Origin: Flavobacterium sp. N3904
GTDB taxonomy: Bacteria > Bacteroidota > Bacteroidia > Flavobacteriales > Flavobacteriaceae
Length of the DNA: 64,000 nucleotides
Reading direction: 5' to 3'
Assembly: GCF_025947305.1 (NCBI RefSeq)
Contig: NZ_CP110009.1
Span: forward strand, 3,885,501 to 3,949,500
In this document: piece by piece, positions 37,788 to 45,714 of the stretch
Position numbering within the stretch: position 1 is the first letter of the stretch
Layout: each line of letters opens with the position of its first letter
Translations under genes and position numbers: made by a program
The notes under the pieces: generated by a model
The model's database searches: none
Seen by the model: the letters and a program-made list of their open reading frames with translations, nothing else
What the model was told of the DNA's origin: nothing

Positions 37788-39215
37788 ATGGAATTAACAA
37801 GACTCATAGTAAAAGGTGGAGTACTATCTCCGGGAGAATTGCGAGAAATTGTAAATATGGGAATCGAGCAAGGACTTGACGCCATCTCTTTTGGTTCCAG
37901 ACAAGACATCATTTTCCCAAAAGGATTCAAAACTAGTATGCCCGAAAAATTAGGCAAACATCATTTTGTTTTACCCAACGAAAAAAGCGGCAATAACATT
38001 GTTTCCTCTTATGTTTCGACCGATATTTTCAGGAACACCCCTTGGCTGACCGGAAACAAATTCCTGTATATCTTGGAACAATTTAAGGAACAACCCAAAC
38101 TCAAAGTCAACATAACCGACCCGAAACAGCAACTCGTTCCGCTATTTACGGGGCATATCAACTTTATAGCTTCGCACCACGAGGATTATTGGTTCCTGTA
38201 TGTTCGTTTGCCGAAATGGGACAAAATGGAACTTTTCCCCGTATTGATCTACAGTTGGGACATTGGAAAAGTGTATTACGAAATCGAAAAAATCCTGCAA
38301 GAAGAACCCGATACGGTCGATATGATTTTCCAGCTCATCAGTGATTTGGACACCAACAACAGAACCATTGACCAACCGTTAAACATTCCGTTCTACCCTT
38401 TTCCCTATTATGAAGGAATGAACCGACTCGGCATCGATCAATACTGGCTTGGGCTTTATTGGCGCAACAACCTTTACGATCTGGAATTCCTAAAAGAAAT
38501 GTGTGATTTGTGTTTCGACTGCAAAATCGGAAAAATATGCATCACCCCCTGGAAATCCTTCATCGTCAAAGGAATCCCCAAAGACCGCAAACTCGATTGG
38601 GAAAAATTCCTGGGCAAAAAAGGAATCAACGTTCGTCATTCGCTGCTCGAACTCAACTGGCATTTACCTGTCGCTACAGAATGGGCTCTCAACCTCAAAA
38701 CCTTCCTCGTGCGTACCCTCGATCAGTTTGACATCAGCACCTATGGACTCACCTTCGGGCTATCCGACTACAATCGGGACGGTCACTATTTTACCTCGGT
38801 AGTCATCGAAAAAAACGAATCGCCAAAGGATCTCGAATCCATCAAAATCCGAGACACCTTCAACGTTTTGTACGCCAAAAATTTTGACCCCAACACCAAG
38901 GAATACATCGTACATGCACAAGATGTCGACAAACTCGAATTGCCCAATATCCTAATAGAATTGAGTAAAAAATACTTCGAAGAACTCGGTACCAGCGTAC
39001 TAGAATTCCAAAACACTACCGCCAAAAAAGAAACCAAAGCGCAAGACATTCATCAATGTCAAGAATGCTTAACGGTCTATAACTCGGATTACGGCGATGT
39101 CATTCAAGGTGTCGAAAAAGGCACTCTTTTCAAAGATTTACCTGTAGATTACTGCTGTTCGTTATGCGAAGCGCCCAAAAGCAGTTTCATTGCATTGACA
39201 GAAGCTCCGGTTTAA
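37788..39215 (+). CDS. Nitrite/sulfite reductase-like protein with C-terminal rubredoxin domain
   Basis: A 475-residue protein. The first part (MELTRLIVKGGVLSPGELREIVNMG) resembles the ferredoxin-like half-domain of nitrite/sulfite reductases; the middle has a cysteine cluster CDLCFDCKIGKIC (about residues 239-251). The last 50 residues are a rubredoxin domain with CQEC (about 423-426) and CSLC (about 457-460). It follows the nitrate reductase fusion by 154 bp. An electron-carrier role in nitrate or nitrite reduction is inferred; whether it binds sirohaem is not clear. Confidence 0.8.
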   Translation: MELTRLIVKGGVLSPGELREIVNMGIEQGLDAISFGSRQDIIFPKGFKTSMPEKLGKHHFVLPNEKSGNNIVSSYVSTDIFRNTPWLTGNKFLYILEQFKEQPKLKVNITDPKQQLVPLFTGHINFIASHHEDYWFLYVRLPKWDKMELFPVLIYSWDIGKVYYEIEKILQEEPDTVDMIFQLISDLDTNNRTIDQPLNIPFYPFPYYEGMNRLGIDQYWLGLYWRNNLYDLEFLKEMCDLCFDCKIGKICITPWKSFIVKGIPKDRKLDWEKFLGKKGINVRHSLLELNWHLPVATEWALNLKTFLVRTLDQFDISTYGLTFGLSDYNRDGHYFTSVVIEKNESPKDLESIKIRDTFNVLYAKNFDPNTKEYIVHAQDVDKLELPNILIELSKKYFEELGTSVLEFQNTTAKKETKAQDIHQCQECLTVYNSDYGDVIQGVEKGTLFKDLPVDYCCSLCEAPKSSFIALTEAPV

Positions 39216-39788
39216 TAAAAATTATTGGGGCGAGCCACCATCCCGACAAAAAGGGCTATTCTCTTTGCGGGTATTCGCCCTATTATCGGGATGCTGTCGG
39301 GTCATCCGTGCTACTTCGGTAGCTAACTCCTACCCCTCTCGCGGGCTTCCCGTTATTGCGAGAACTGAATTCAATTTCAATGGCAATTTCAAAAGTCAAT
39401 AAAAAATAACCTAGTCAATCATTTCATAATCCCCTTTTTACAATAGTCAATCAAGGAACTAGACTAGAGCAAAAGAAATTTATTTCAAAAATAAATTTTC
39501 TTATGAAAACGGATGCCCTAGCCCTGATAGAAGGGAAAATCCTTTTTTGTCCCGATTTTTCTTCGGGACAAAAAAGATTGGAATGATAGCAGGGAAAAGC
39601 TCCTCCGTCAAATACACTCAAAATGACAATATCTCTATAATTATTTGCGATGGAACTTTGCGTTAATTATTTGATCTAAAATTTTGTGTTATATTTTCTC
39701 TATTTTCTATTTTCTGTAATCTAAAATATGCAATCTTTTCCTTATCTTTATCCCTCAAATATACGCCTTTACATTAATTATACGCCTT
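39216..39788. repeat. Intergenic region with dispersed Flavobacterium-type repeats
   Basis: Two blocks of non-coding repeats: 39230-39360 (GGGCGAGCCACCATCCCGAC, a GGGC...GCCC hairpin, CGGGATGCTGTCGGGTCATC, CTACTTCGGTAGC) and 39495-39606 (AAAACGGATGCCCTAGCCCT, GTCCCGA/TCGGGAC hairpin at 39550-39569, GATAGCAGG), the latter matching 14785-14903 inverted. The last 70 bp (twice TATACGCCTT, 39761 and 39779) form the leader of the recombinase gene. No gene seen. Confidence 0.6.
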
Positions 39789-40832
39789 ATGAACTGGAAA
39801 GCACAACTCATCAAACACCGTGGTGAAAGCCGAATCGCCATTTATTTCGAAAAAAACCAAGATTGGATTGATCGTATTAAGCAACAAGAAGGATCGCGAT
39901 GGAGTCAAACATTAGGCATTTGGCACTTACCGGACACCTTCGAGAACCGAATGTTATTTCAAATTGCTGAGGTCCCAATCCAACTACCTTCGGCTGAGGG
40001 AATCGCACAAATCCAAAAATTCAAATGCTGGTTATTGTCCCGCCGTTATAGCGATAGCACCATAACAACCTACACCGAAGCTTTACGATATTTTCTGACC
40101 TTTTACAACGAAAAACCGGTTGCCGAAATTGACAATAATGATGTCATTCGCTATAATAACGAATACATTTTAAACAATAAATTATCCGGTTCTTTTCAAA
40201 ATCAGATGGTTAGCTCCATAAAATTATTTTTTTCGACGGTAAGAGAAACCAAAATAGAACTAGACAAAATTCACCGTCCGAAACGAGAAAAAGTACTCCC
40301 CAACGTTTTGAGCAAGGAAGAAGTAAAATTGATATTGAATGCCCACATCAACCTCAAACACAAAACGATGCTGAGTCTGATTTATGCCTGCGGATTGCGG
40401 AGAAGCGAACTTTTGCATCTAAAACCCACCGATATCGACTCCAAAAGAGGAATTGTAATTATCAGACAAAGCAAGGGCAAGAAAGACCGGATTGCTCCAT
40501 TATCGGGCAAAATTTTGCTAATGCTTCGGGATTATTATTTGGCATTCAAACCAACAACCTGGTTGTTTGAAGGCAACACAGTTGGAGAAACCTACTCCGA
40601 AAAAAGCTTGCAATCGGTCTTAAAACATGCCCTACACAAAGCAGGAATAACAAAACCCGTCAGCCTTCATTGGTTGCGCCACAGTTTTGCCACACATTTG
40701 CTAGAAAACGGTACCGATTTGAGATACATACAAGAATTACTGGGTCACAACAGCAGTAAGACAACCGAAATTTACACCCACGTAAGTACGAAAAATATTC
40801 AACAAATAAAAAGTCCCTTTGATGATTTATAA
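39789..40832 (+). CDS. Tyrosine recombinase of the cassette array (integron-integrase-like)
   Basis: A 347-residue tyrosine recombinase. Residues 1-65 form an extra N-terminal domain (RWSQTLGIWHLPDT), 72-160 the SAM-like core-binding domain, 170-347 the catalytic domain. Catalytic residues are Arg204 (CGLRRSEL), Lys229 (QSKGKKDR), His294 and Arg297 (LHWLRHSF), His320 (LLGH) and Tyr329 (EIYTHV). The C-terminus KSPFDDL resembles the RSPLD end of IntI, but the about 20-residue insertion diagnostic of integron integrases is absent between the Lys hairpin and HxxR. It points towards the array and ends 101 bp before the first cassette. It is the likely cassette recombinase (inference from position). 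Confidence 0.88.
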   Translation: MNWKAQLIKHRGESRIAIYFEKNQDWIDRIKQQEGSRWSQTLGIWHLPDTFENRMLFQIAEVPIQLPSAEGIAQIQKFKCWLLSRRYSDSTITTYTEALRYFLTFYNEKPVAEIDNNDVIRYNNEYILNNKLSGSFQNQMVSSIKLFFSTVRETKIELDKIHRPKREKVLPNVLSKEEVKLILNAHINLKHKTMLSLIYACGLRRSELLHLKPTDIDSKRGIVIIRQSKGKKDRIAPLSGKILLMLRDYYLAFKPTTWLFEGNTVGETYSEKSLQSVLKHALHKAGITKPVSLHWLRHSFATHLLENGTDLRYIQELLGHNSSKTTEIYTHVSTKNIQQIKSPFDDL

Positions 40833-40875
40833 GTATTTTTTTCTATTTTAGCATATCAAAAGGGATGATACTTAT

Positions 40876-40940
40876 CAGACCTATCTACCCGATTTTGGGT
40901 ATATAGGTCTGACATCGTCAGACCTATATACTAGTTAGGG
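40876..40940 (+). promoter_or_regulatory. attI-like primary insertion site
   Basis: Three copies of one element lie between the recombinase gene and the first cassette: CAGACCTATCTACCC (40876-40890), its inverted copy GGGTATATAGGTCTG (40897-40911; 14 of 15 pairs, 6-nt loop) and direct copy CAGACCTATATACTA (40919-40933), immediately followed by the junction GTTAGGG (40934-40940). Repeated binding elements beside a GTT junction are the layout of an integron attI. The hairpin has no T run, so a terminator is less likely. Confidence 0.7.
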
Positions 40941-41282
40941 TGTATAGCTGTTGACGATCAAAAGTCGATTATAATCAGAAACTTTAGTTCGGAAAATACA
41001 TAACGAAGCAGAAACCGAGCTGGCCGAAATCTGAACTCAAATCTGAACCGAAATTCGAACCGAAATCTGAAACTTAATTGTTGCGGACAAAGAAACGTGA
41101 ACTGCTTTATGGAAAACCGAAAGCGGAATATTTTTGTCGATTTTACTTGAGGTTTAACTGAAACTTGAAGTTCAAAAACGGAAACTATTTGGAACGGAAA
41201 TCGGAAGGCGGAAAAGTTACCGAAATCGGAATCGACAATTGGGAAGTCTAATCGTTCGTGCTCAGCATCGTCAAGCTACACA
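40935..41282 (+). repeat. Cassette 1: non-coding cassette N1, copy 1
   Basis: Cassette 1 spans 40935-41408 with its attC. No ORF of note. Its ends are complementary over about 24 bp (TTAGGGTGTATAGCTGTTGACGAT against ATCGTCAAGCTACACACCCTAA). The interior is purine-rich with degenerate repeats of GAACCGAAAT/CTGAA. The same cassette recurs at 54398 and 59267, apparently identical. Confidence 0.85.
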
Positions 41283-41414
41283 CCCTAACACACGCTACAA
41301 GCAATTTGGGCATTTGGCTTAAAGCAAAAATTGATTTGTATTTGGAAGATTTGGCAAATCCGAAAATAGGGCTTAATTTAGTCCCAAACTGCTTGTAGCG
41401 CGGGGACGTTGGCG
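41283..41414 (+). repeat. attC-like site of cassette 1
   Basis: From CCCTAAC to the junction GTTGGCG. Arms CGCTACAAGCAATTTGGG and CCCAAACTGCTTGTAGCG pair; 3 nt (ACA) separate AAC from the stem on the left and 7 nt (CGGGGAC) separate stem from GTT on the right. A small inner hairpin GATTTGGCAAATC is present. Confidence 0.85.
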
Positions 41415-41446
41415 GTCAGCTTGCCACAGAACAGAAAAACCGAAGA

Positions 41447-42160
41447 ATGAAAGATATAAAATCAATTACAATATTTTTAATCCCATATTTTACCATTTGT
41501 GGTGGAATTTATCATATTACTTATTGGGATACTTTCAATATTAATGGATTATCATACCTTGGAGTTTCAGAAATTTTAAAATCTTTTATTTATCCTTTCA
41601 TTGGTTCAGTTTTCATTTTCTTATTAAATCATATTCTACTAAATTCATTTTATAATTACAATAATTTACTTCCAAATGGGGAAGGAAGAAATTCTACTAT
41701 TGGAAAAAAATTGAACTCAAAAATTTCGATAAACATTCTGTTATTATTGTGGGTTGGGATAACAATTTACTTATACAAAGTATGTAAAACATACGATTGG
41801 CTATATTTTGGTATTTATTTTTCTTTTACAACATCAATAATTATTGAAAGAATAGCGGAAGCTAATAATTATATAGAAAAACACACATCGTTAATAATTA
41901 AAATTTTAGTTTACATTCCTGTTTTTTCATTTGTTGCAGGAAAATACCAAAGTGAATTAATTCAAAATAACATTAAATACCAATACACGATTAACCAACA
42001 AATAATCCCAAATAATAAATTAGAAAAAATTGATACTCTTAAACTAATTGGAAATTCAGAAAAACAGTATTTTTTTACTGATTTAAATAATTCAACTATA
42101 TATATATTACGATCTGACATAATTGACACATTAGTAATAAAACAACACGGATATAAATAA
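41447..42160 (+). CDS. Cassette 2: hypothetical membrane protein
   Basis: Cassette 2 spans 41409-42296 (starts GTTGGCGGT, ends ACCGCCAAC). The 237-residue product has about five hydrophobic segments in the first 165 residues (for example ISINILLLLWVGITIYLYKV and LIIKILVYIPVFSFVAG) and a hydrophilic C-terminal tail of about 70 residues. No family recognised. AT content is very high, as in most cassette genes here. Confidence 0.7.
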   Translation: MKDIKSITIFLIPYFTICGGIYHITYWDTFNINGLSYLGVSEILKSFIYPFIGSVFIFLLNHILLNSFYNYNNLLPNGEGRNSTIGKKLNSKISINILLLLWVGITIYLYKVCKTYDWLYFGIYFSFTTSIIIERIAEANNYIEKHTSLIIKILVYIPVFSFVAGKYQSELIQNNIKYQYTINQQIIPNNKLEKIDTLKLIGNSEKQYFFTDLNNSTIYILRSDIIDTLVIKQHGYK

Positions 42161-42170
42161 AAAGCCGAAC

Positions 42171-42302
42171 CGCCAACACACGCTACAAGCAATTTGGGTA
42201 TTAGACTTAATTTGAAATTGGTTTTGTATTTGAACGATTTGGCAAATCCGAAAATAGGGCTTAATTTAGTCCCAAACTACTTGTAGCGCGGGGACGTTAG
42301 GC
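42171..42302 (+). repeat. attC-like site of cassette 2
   Basis: CGCCAAC to GTTAGGC; arms CGCTACAAGCAATTTGGG and CCCAAACTACTTGTAGCG; spacing 3 and 7 nt as in the other sites. Confidence 0.85.
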
Positions 42303-42337
42303 ATTATTTAAAACACCAAAATGCTAAATATAGAATT

Positions 42338-42919
42338 ATGAAGATTATAATTTTTTCCTTTTTTCTCCTTTTTTTCTGTTACTGCTCAACGAAAGATAAA
42401 CAACCATCAAATATTCTCATTGTAGACAAAACTCTAAGAGAAAATTTCCAAATCAAAAAGTTAAACAATCAAAGAGAGGTTTTTAATTTTTATGAAAAAA
42501 TGAATAATGATACTTTAAGAAAAAAGACAAGTGGAGTCATTTACCAAAGTTACAAAGATGAAAGCTTAGAGTCCTCAAAAATGAATAATTGTAGGAGTTT
42601 GATTGATGATGGATTTTTTGGACAAAAAGGGAATTTAATCATAATAATAGGTTCATTCAATGGAGTTGGAAGTAGAGGTTTTAATATTGTTCTAAATAAA
42701 AGTATTTATACAATCAAACCTTATTTATCCGAATGTTCACCAGATCCTAAAAACAAAAAAACTTACAAAACTATTTACCAAGAACTTGTACTTGACAAAC
42801 TAAAATATAAGAGTGGAGATAGTTTGTTTGGTAAAATTAAATTTAAAATTATCGAACAAAATATGGATGAAAAAAAGGAGCATATTGCCGAAGGATATTT
42901 TAGAAGTTTAGTGAAATAA
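42338..42919 (+). CDS. Cassette 3: hypothetical lipoprotein
   Basis: Cassette 3 spans 42297-43053 (GTTAGGCATT ... AATGCCTAAC, 10-bp complementarity). The 193-residue product has a lipoprotein signal (IIIFSFFLLFFCYCSTKDK; Cys at about 18). The mature part contains NLIIIIGSFNGVGSRGFNIVLN and a C-terminal beta-rich stretch. No family recognised. Confidence 0.7.
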   Translation: MKIIIFSFFLLFFCYCSTKDKQPSNILIVDKTLRENFQIKKLNNQREVFNFYEKMNNDTLRKKTSGVIYQSYKDESLESSKMNNCRSLIDDGFFGQKGNLIIIIGSFNGVGSRGFNIVLNKSIYTIKPYLSECSPDPKNKKTYKTIYQELVLDKLKYKSGDSLFGKIKFKIIEQNMDEKKEHIAEGYFRSLVK

Positions 42920-42927
42920 TAAACAAT

Positions 42928-43059
42928 GCCTAACACACGCTACAAGCAATTTGGGCAATAGGCTTAATTTGAAATTGGTTTTGTATTTCGAAGATTTGGC
43001 AAATCCGAATAATGGGCTTAATTTAGTCCCAAACTACTTGTAGCGCGGGGACGTTATGG
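42928..43059 (+). repeat. attC-like site of cassette 3
   Basis: GCCTAAC to GTTATGG; arms CGCTACAAGCAATTTGGG and CCCAAACTACTTGTAGCG. Confidence 0.85.
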
Positions 43060-43129
43060 GTTACTTGTGCCGAAATGACGCTGGAGAAAACAATCAGGAA
43101 GTTGTATTCACTAAAAAAAAACTATCTAA

Positions 43130-43633
43130 ATGAAGGACTACGTTTGTCTATTATTATTCATATTTCCATTTATAATGAATGGACAAAATTTATCAGATAA
43201 AATTGAAAAATCTACTTTAAGTTTTCGAGAATTGTTTCTAGAAAAAGATTTTGAAACACTTTCAGATTTTGCAACACCAAAACTAATCGAATATTTGAAA
43301 ACAAAACAAGATTTAGTTTTCTTACTAACGGAATTGAGTAAAAATTATGAAGCAAAAGGAGTTAAAGTCACAAACATTTCATTCGGGAAAAACTCTGAAA
43401 TAATTAGTTATAAAAATCAACTACAATGTAGTATTCCTTTCAGTTTGGAAATGGAGGACGCTAAAAAGAAAGTGAAATTTACAGCTGGTTTAGCACTGAT
43501 TTCGTTTGACAAAGGAGAAACTTGGTTTTATACTTTTAAAGTCGAAAAAGACCCAATAACAAATAATGAAATATTAGATTTGGATGCCAGAATAATTATT
43601 GACGAAAGAAATCAAATTATCTTTAACAAATAA
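43130..43633 (+). CDS. Cassette 4: hypothetical exported protein
   Basis: Cassette 4 spans 43054-43832 (GTTATGGGTT ... AACCCATAAC). The 167-residue product has a signal peptide (DYVCLLLFIFPFIMNGQ) and a mature domain resembling small alpha+beta cone-like folds (FRELFLEKDFETLSDFATPKL early, GLALISFDKGETWFYTFKVE late). No family assigned. About 75 bp of leader separates it from the junction. Confidence 0.68.
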   Translation: MKDYVCLLLFIFPFIMNGQNLSDKIEKSTLSFRELFLEKDFETLSDFATPKLIEYLKTKQDLVFLLTELSKNYEAKGVKVTNISFGKNSEIISYKNQLQCSIPFSLEMEDAKKKVKFTAGLALISFDKGETWFYTFKVEKDPITNNEILDLDARIIIDERNQIIFNK

Positions 43634-43706
43634 AAAAAGTTGGCATCTGACAATAGAAACTTAAAAAGTTTACGGTTTAATTGTAATTTCGACTAAAACA
43701 AGCAAC

Positions 43707-43838
43707 CCATAACACACGCTACAAGCAATTTGGGTTTTAGGCTTAATTTGAAATTGGTTTTGTATTTGGGAGATTTGGCAAATCCGAAAATAGGGCTTAA
43801 TTTAGTCCCAAACTACTTGTAGCGCGGGAACGTTGGCG
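43707..43838 (+). repeat. attC-like site of cassette 4
   Basis: CCATAAC to GTTGGCG; arms CGCTACAAGCAATTTGGG and CCCAAACTACTTGTAGCG. Confidence 0.85.
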
Positions 43839-43903
43839 GTCAGCTTGCAGAATCGAAACTGCCGAAAGAGAAATATTTTCATAATAATTTAAATTTTAAA
43901 ACT

Positions 43904-44293
43904 TTGAGTAATTCAACCCCTAAACAACCAGTTACTAAAGGAGGCATAGTATTTATGTGCATCTTTTTTTTCATTATTTTTTTAATATTTAAGTGTTCTT
44001 GTTCACAAACAGACGAAGAAAAAGCAATTAGTAATGAACAGAATTTGAAAACGAAAGCAATTGTGTATTCTCACAATTGTGTTGAGCAACAATTAAAATC
44101 TCCTTCAAGTGCTGAATTCCCATTCGGTGAAGGTTCGGTTACCCAAGTTGACAATGATACATTTATAGTCACTAGTTATGTAGATTCTCAAAACAGCTTT
44201 GGAGCAATGATAAGAACTAATTACAGTTGCCAAGTAACATTAACAGGAGAAGATAATTACACTTGTGATAACGTAGAATTATTTGAGCAATAA
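43904..44293 (+). CDS. Cassette 5, first gene: small membrane-anchored protein
   Basis: Cassette 5 spans 43833-44888 and holds two genes. This 129-residue product starts at a TTG (43904); an ATG at 43955 is the alternative. One hydrophobic segment (GIVFMCIFFFIIFLIFKCSCS) is followed by a domain with VYSHNCVEQQLKSPSSAEFP, FGEG and VTSYVDSQNSFGAMIRTNYSC, a pattern of small secreted or membrane-attached domains in many bacteria whose family name I cannot give. Confidence 0.65.
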   Translation: MSNSTPKQPVTKGGIVFMCIFFFIIFLIFKCSCSQTDEEKAISNEQNLKTKAIVYSHNCVEQQLKSPSSAEFPFGEGSVTQVDNDTFIVTSYVDSQNSFGAMIRTNYSCQVTLTGEDNYTCDNVELFEQ

Positions 44294-44362
44294 ATTATCT
44301 AAACAAAAGATCAAACTAAAAAATGAATTTTAAAGACATTAAATAATTAAATTTTATAAGTA

Positions 44363-44569
44363 ATGAGAATAACTGTAAAAGAATTAATAGAGCAATTAAA
44401 AGTTGAAAACCAAGATTTAGAAGTTGATTTTGGCGGACTTGATTTTTACCGATTAAAAGATCGAGGTGGTTTTTTACACATTGAATTTAGTCAGACAGTT
44501 TATCTAGATGACGAAGGTTTCGTGGTGGTTGAAAACCATTTAAAATCGAAACAACATAAATCTGAATAG
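44363..44569 (+). CDS. Cassette 5, second gene: small hypothetical protein
   Basis: A 68-residue acidic soluble protein (ITVKELIEQLKVENQDLEVD then FYRLKDRGGFLHIEFSQ). It lies 69 bp after the first gene in the same cassette and is followed by about 190 bp without a gene before the attC. No family recognised. Confidence 0.55.
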   Translation: MRITVKELIEQLKVENQDLEVDFGGLDFYRLKDRGGFLHIEFSQTVYLDDEGFVVVENHLKSKQHKSE

Positions 44570-44761
44570 TTTCATTTGTTTGTGGACTATATTGTTCTTT
44601 TACTTTTCCGTTTTCATAACAAGATAAAAAATATTTACCATCTATAATTTTAATTTTAATTTCTTGATTTTCTAATAATCTAATAAATTAATTTAAACTT
44701 GCACTTCATTTGATAACTGTGGAAATGCGAAACAGAAAATATTGTGGCTAAAAAGCCGAAC

Positions 44762-44894
44762 CGCCAACACACGCTACAAGCAATTTGGGTATTAGGCTTA
44801 TTTTGAAATTGGTTTTGTATTTGGGATGATTTGGCAAATCCGAATAATGGGCTTAATTTAGTCCCAAACTACTTGTAGCGCGGGAACGTTACCA
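44762..44894 (+). repeat. attC-like site of cassette 5
   Basis: CGCCAAC to GTTACCA; arms CGCTACAAGCAATTTGGG and CCCAAACTACTTGTAGCG. Confidence 0.85.
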
Positions 44895-44941
44895 GCTATA
44901 TTCTCTAAAAAACGAAAGATAAATGAATACCAATTTACAGA

Positions 44942-45532
44942 ATGGAAAATAATTTTACGAAAATAATGTCAAATAGAACTGACGAAGAATTAATCAAAAT
45001 TGTAACAGTTGATAGTGGGAAATATCAAGAATTAGCACTTGAAACTGCAAAAAAAGAAATTGAACTGCGAAATATTGACCAAGATCGATTCAAAGAAGTT
45101 GCTGAAAAAGTGGAAGTAGAAAAACAGAAACTTGAAAAAGTAGAGAATAAAACTGTACACTCAAAAATTAGATTTCTGAACTTCTTAATTGACTTCATTT
45201 TAATTTTTATACTTTATAACTTAATTATTCCAAATCTTGAAACTTTATTGCCACTAACAAATCAAATTTCAAGAGCAATATACAGATTGACTTCATTCAT
45301 AATTTTTGTCACAACTTATTATATATTTTTTGAACATAAATATCAAAAAACAATAGGAAAAATTATAACGAAAACAAAAGTTGTAAATCTAGAAGGCGAA
45401 AAAGCAGAACTTGGAGATATAATAAGTCGAACATTTTGCAGATTTATTCCTTTTGATAGATTTTCATTCTTTTTTACAAGAAATGGATTTCACGATGCAA
45501 TATCAAATACGAAAGTGATAAAAGACAACTGA
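44942..45532 (+). CDS. Cassette 6: RDD family membrane protein
   Basis: Cassette 6 spans 44889-45672 (GTTACCAGCT ... AGCTGGTAAC). The 196-residue product has a hydrophilic helical N-terminus (1-70) and an RDD domain: RFLNFLIDFILIFILY, a second hydrophobic segment YRLTSFIIFVTTYYIFFEH, KYQKTIGKIITKTKVVN and the C-terminal FHDAISNTKVI. RDD proteins are membrane proteins of largely unknown or transport-related role. Confidence 0.82.
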   Translation: MENNFTKIMSNRTDEELIKIVTVDSGKYQELALETAKKEIELRNIDQDRFKEVAEKVEVEKQKLEKVENKTVHSKIRFLNFLIDFILIFILYNLIIPNLETLLPLTNQISRAIYRLTSFIIFVTTYYIFFEHKYQKTIGKIITKTKVVNLEGEKAELGDIISRTFCRFIPFDRFSFFFTRNGFHDAISNTKVIKDN

Positions 45533-45546
45533 ATAAAAAATACAGC

Positions 45547-45678
45547 TGGTAACACACGCTACAAGCAATTTGGGTATTAGGCTTAATTTGAAATTGGTTT
45601 TGTATTTGGAAGATTTGGCAAACCCGAAAATAGAGCTTAATTTAGTCCCAAACTGCTTGTAGCGCGGGAACGTTGGCG
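45547..45678 (+). repeat. attC-like site of cassette 6
   Basis: TGGTAAC to GTTGGCG; arms CGCTACAAGCAATTTGGG and CCCAAACTGCTTGTAGCG. Confidence 0.85.
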
Positions 45679-45714
45679 GTAATAATCCCTCGAAATCGCG
45701 AAAAATAAGAATTT

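Noticed and set aside
39789..40832. XerC/XerD chromosome-dimer resolvase
   Set aside because: The extra N-terminal domain, IntI-like C-terminus and location directly before the cassette array argue against housekeeping Xer, and no dif-like site was seen.
40876..40911. Hairpin as a simple terminator of the recombinase gene
   Set aside because: The stem is strong but no T run follows, and a third copy of the arm abuts the first cassette junction, so an attI-like role explains more. A dual role is possible.
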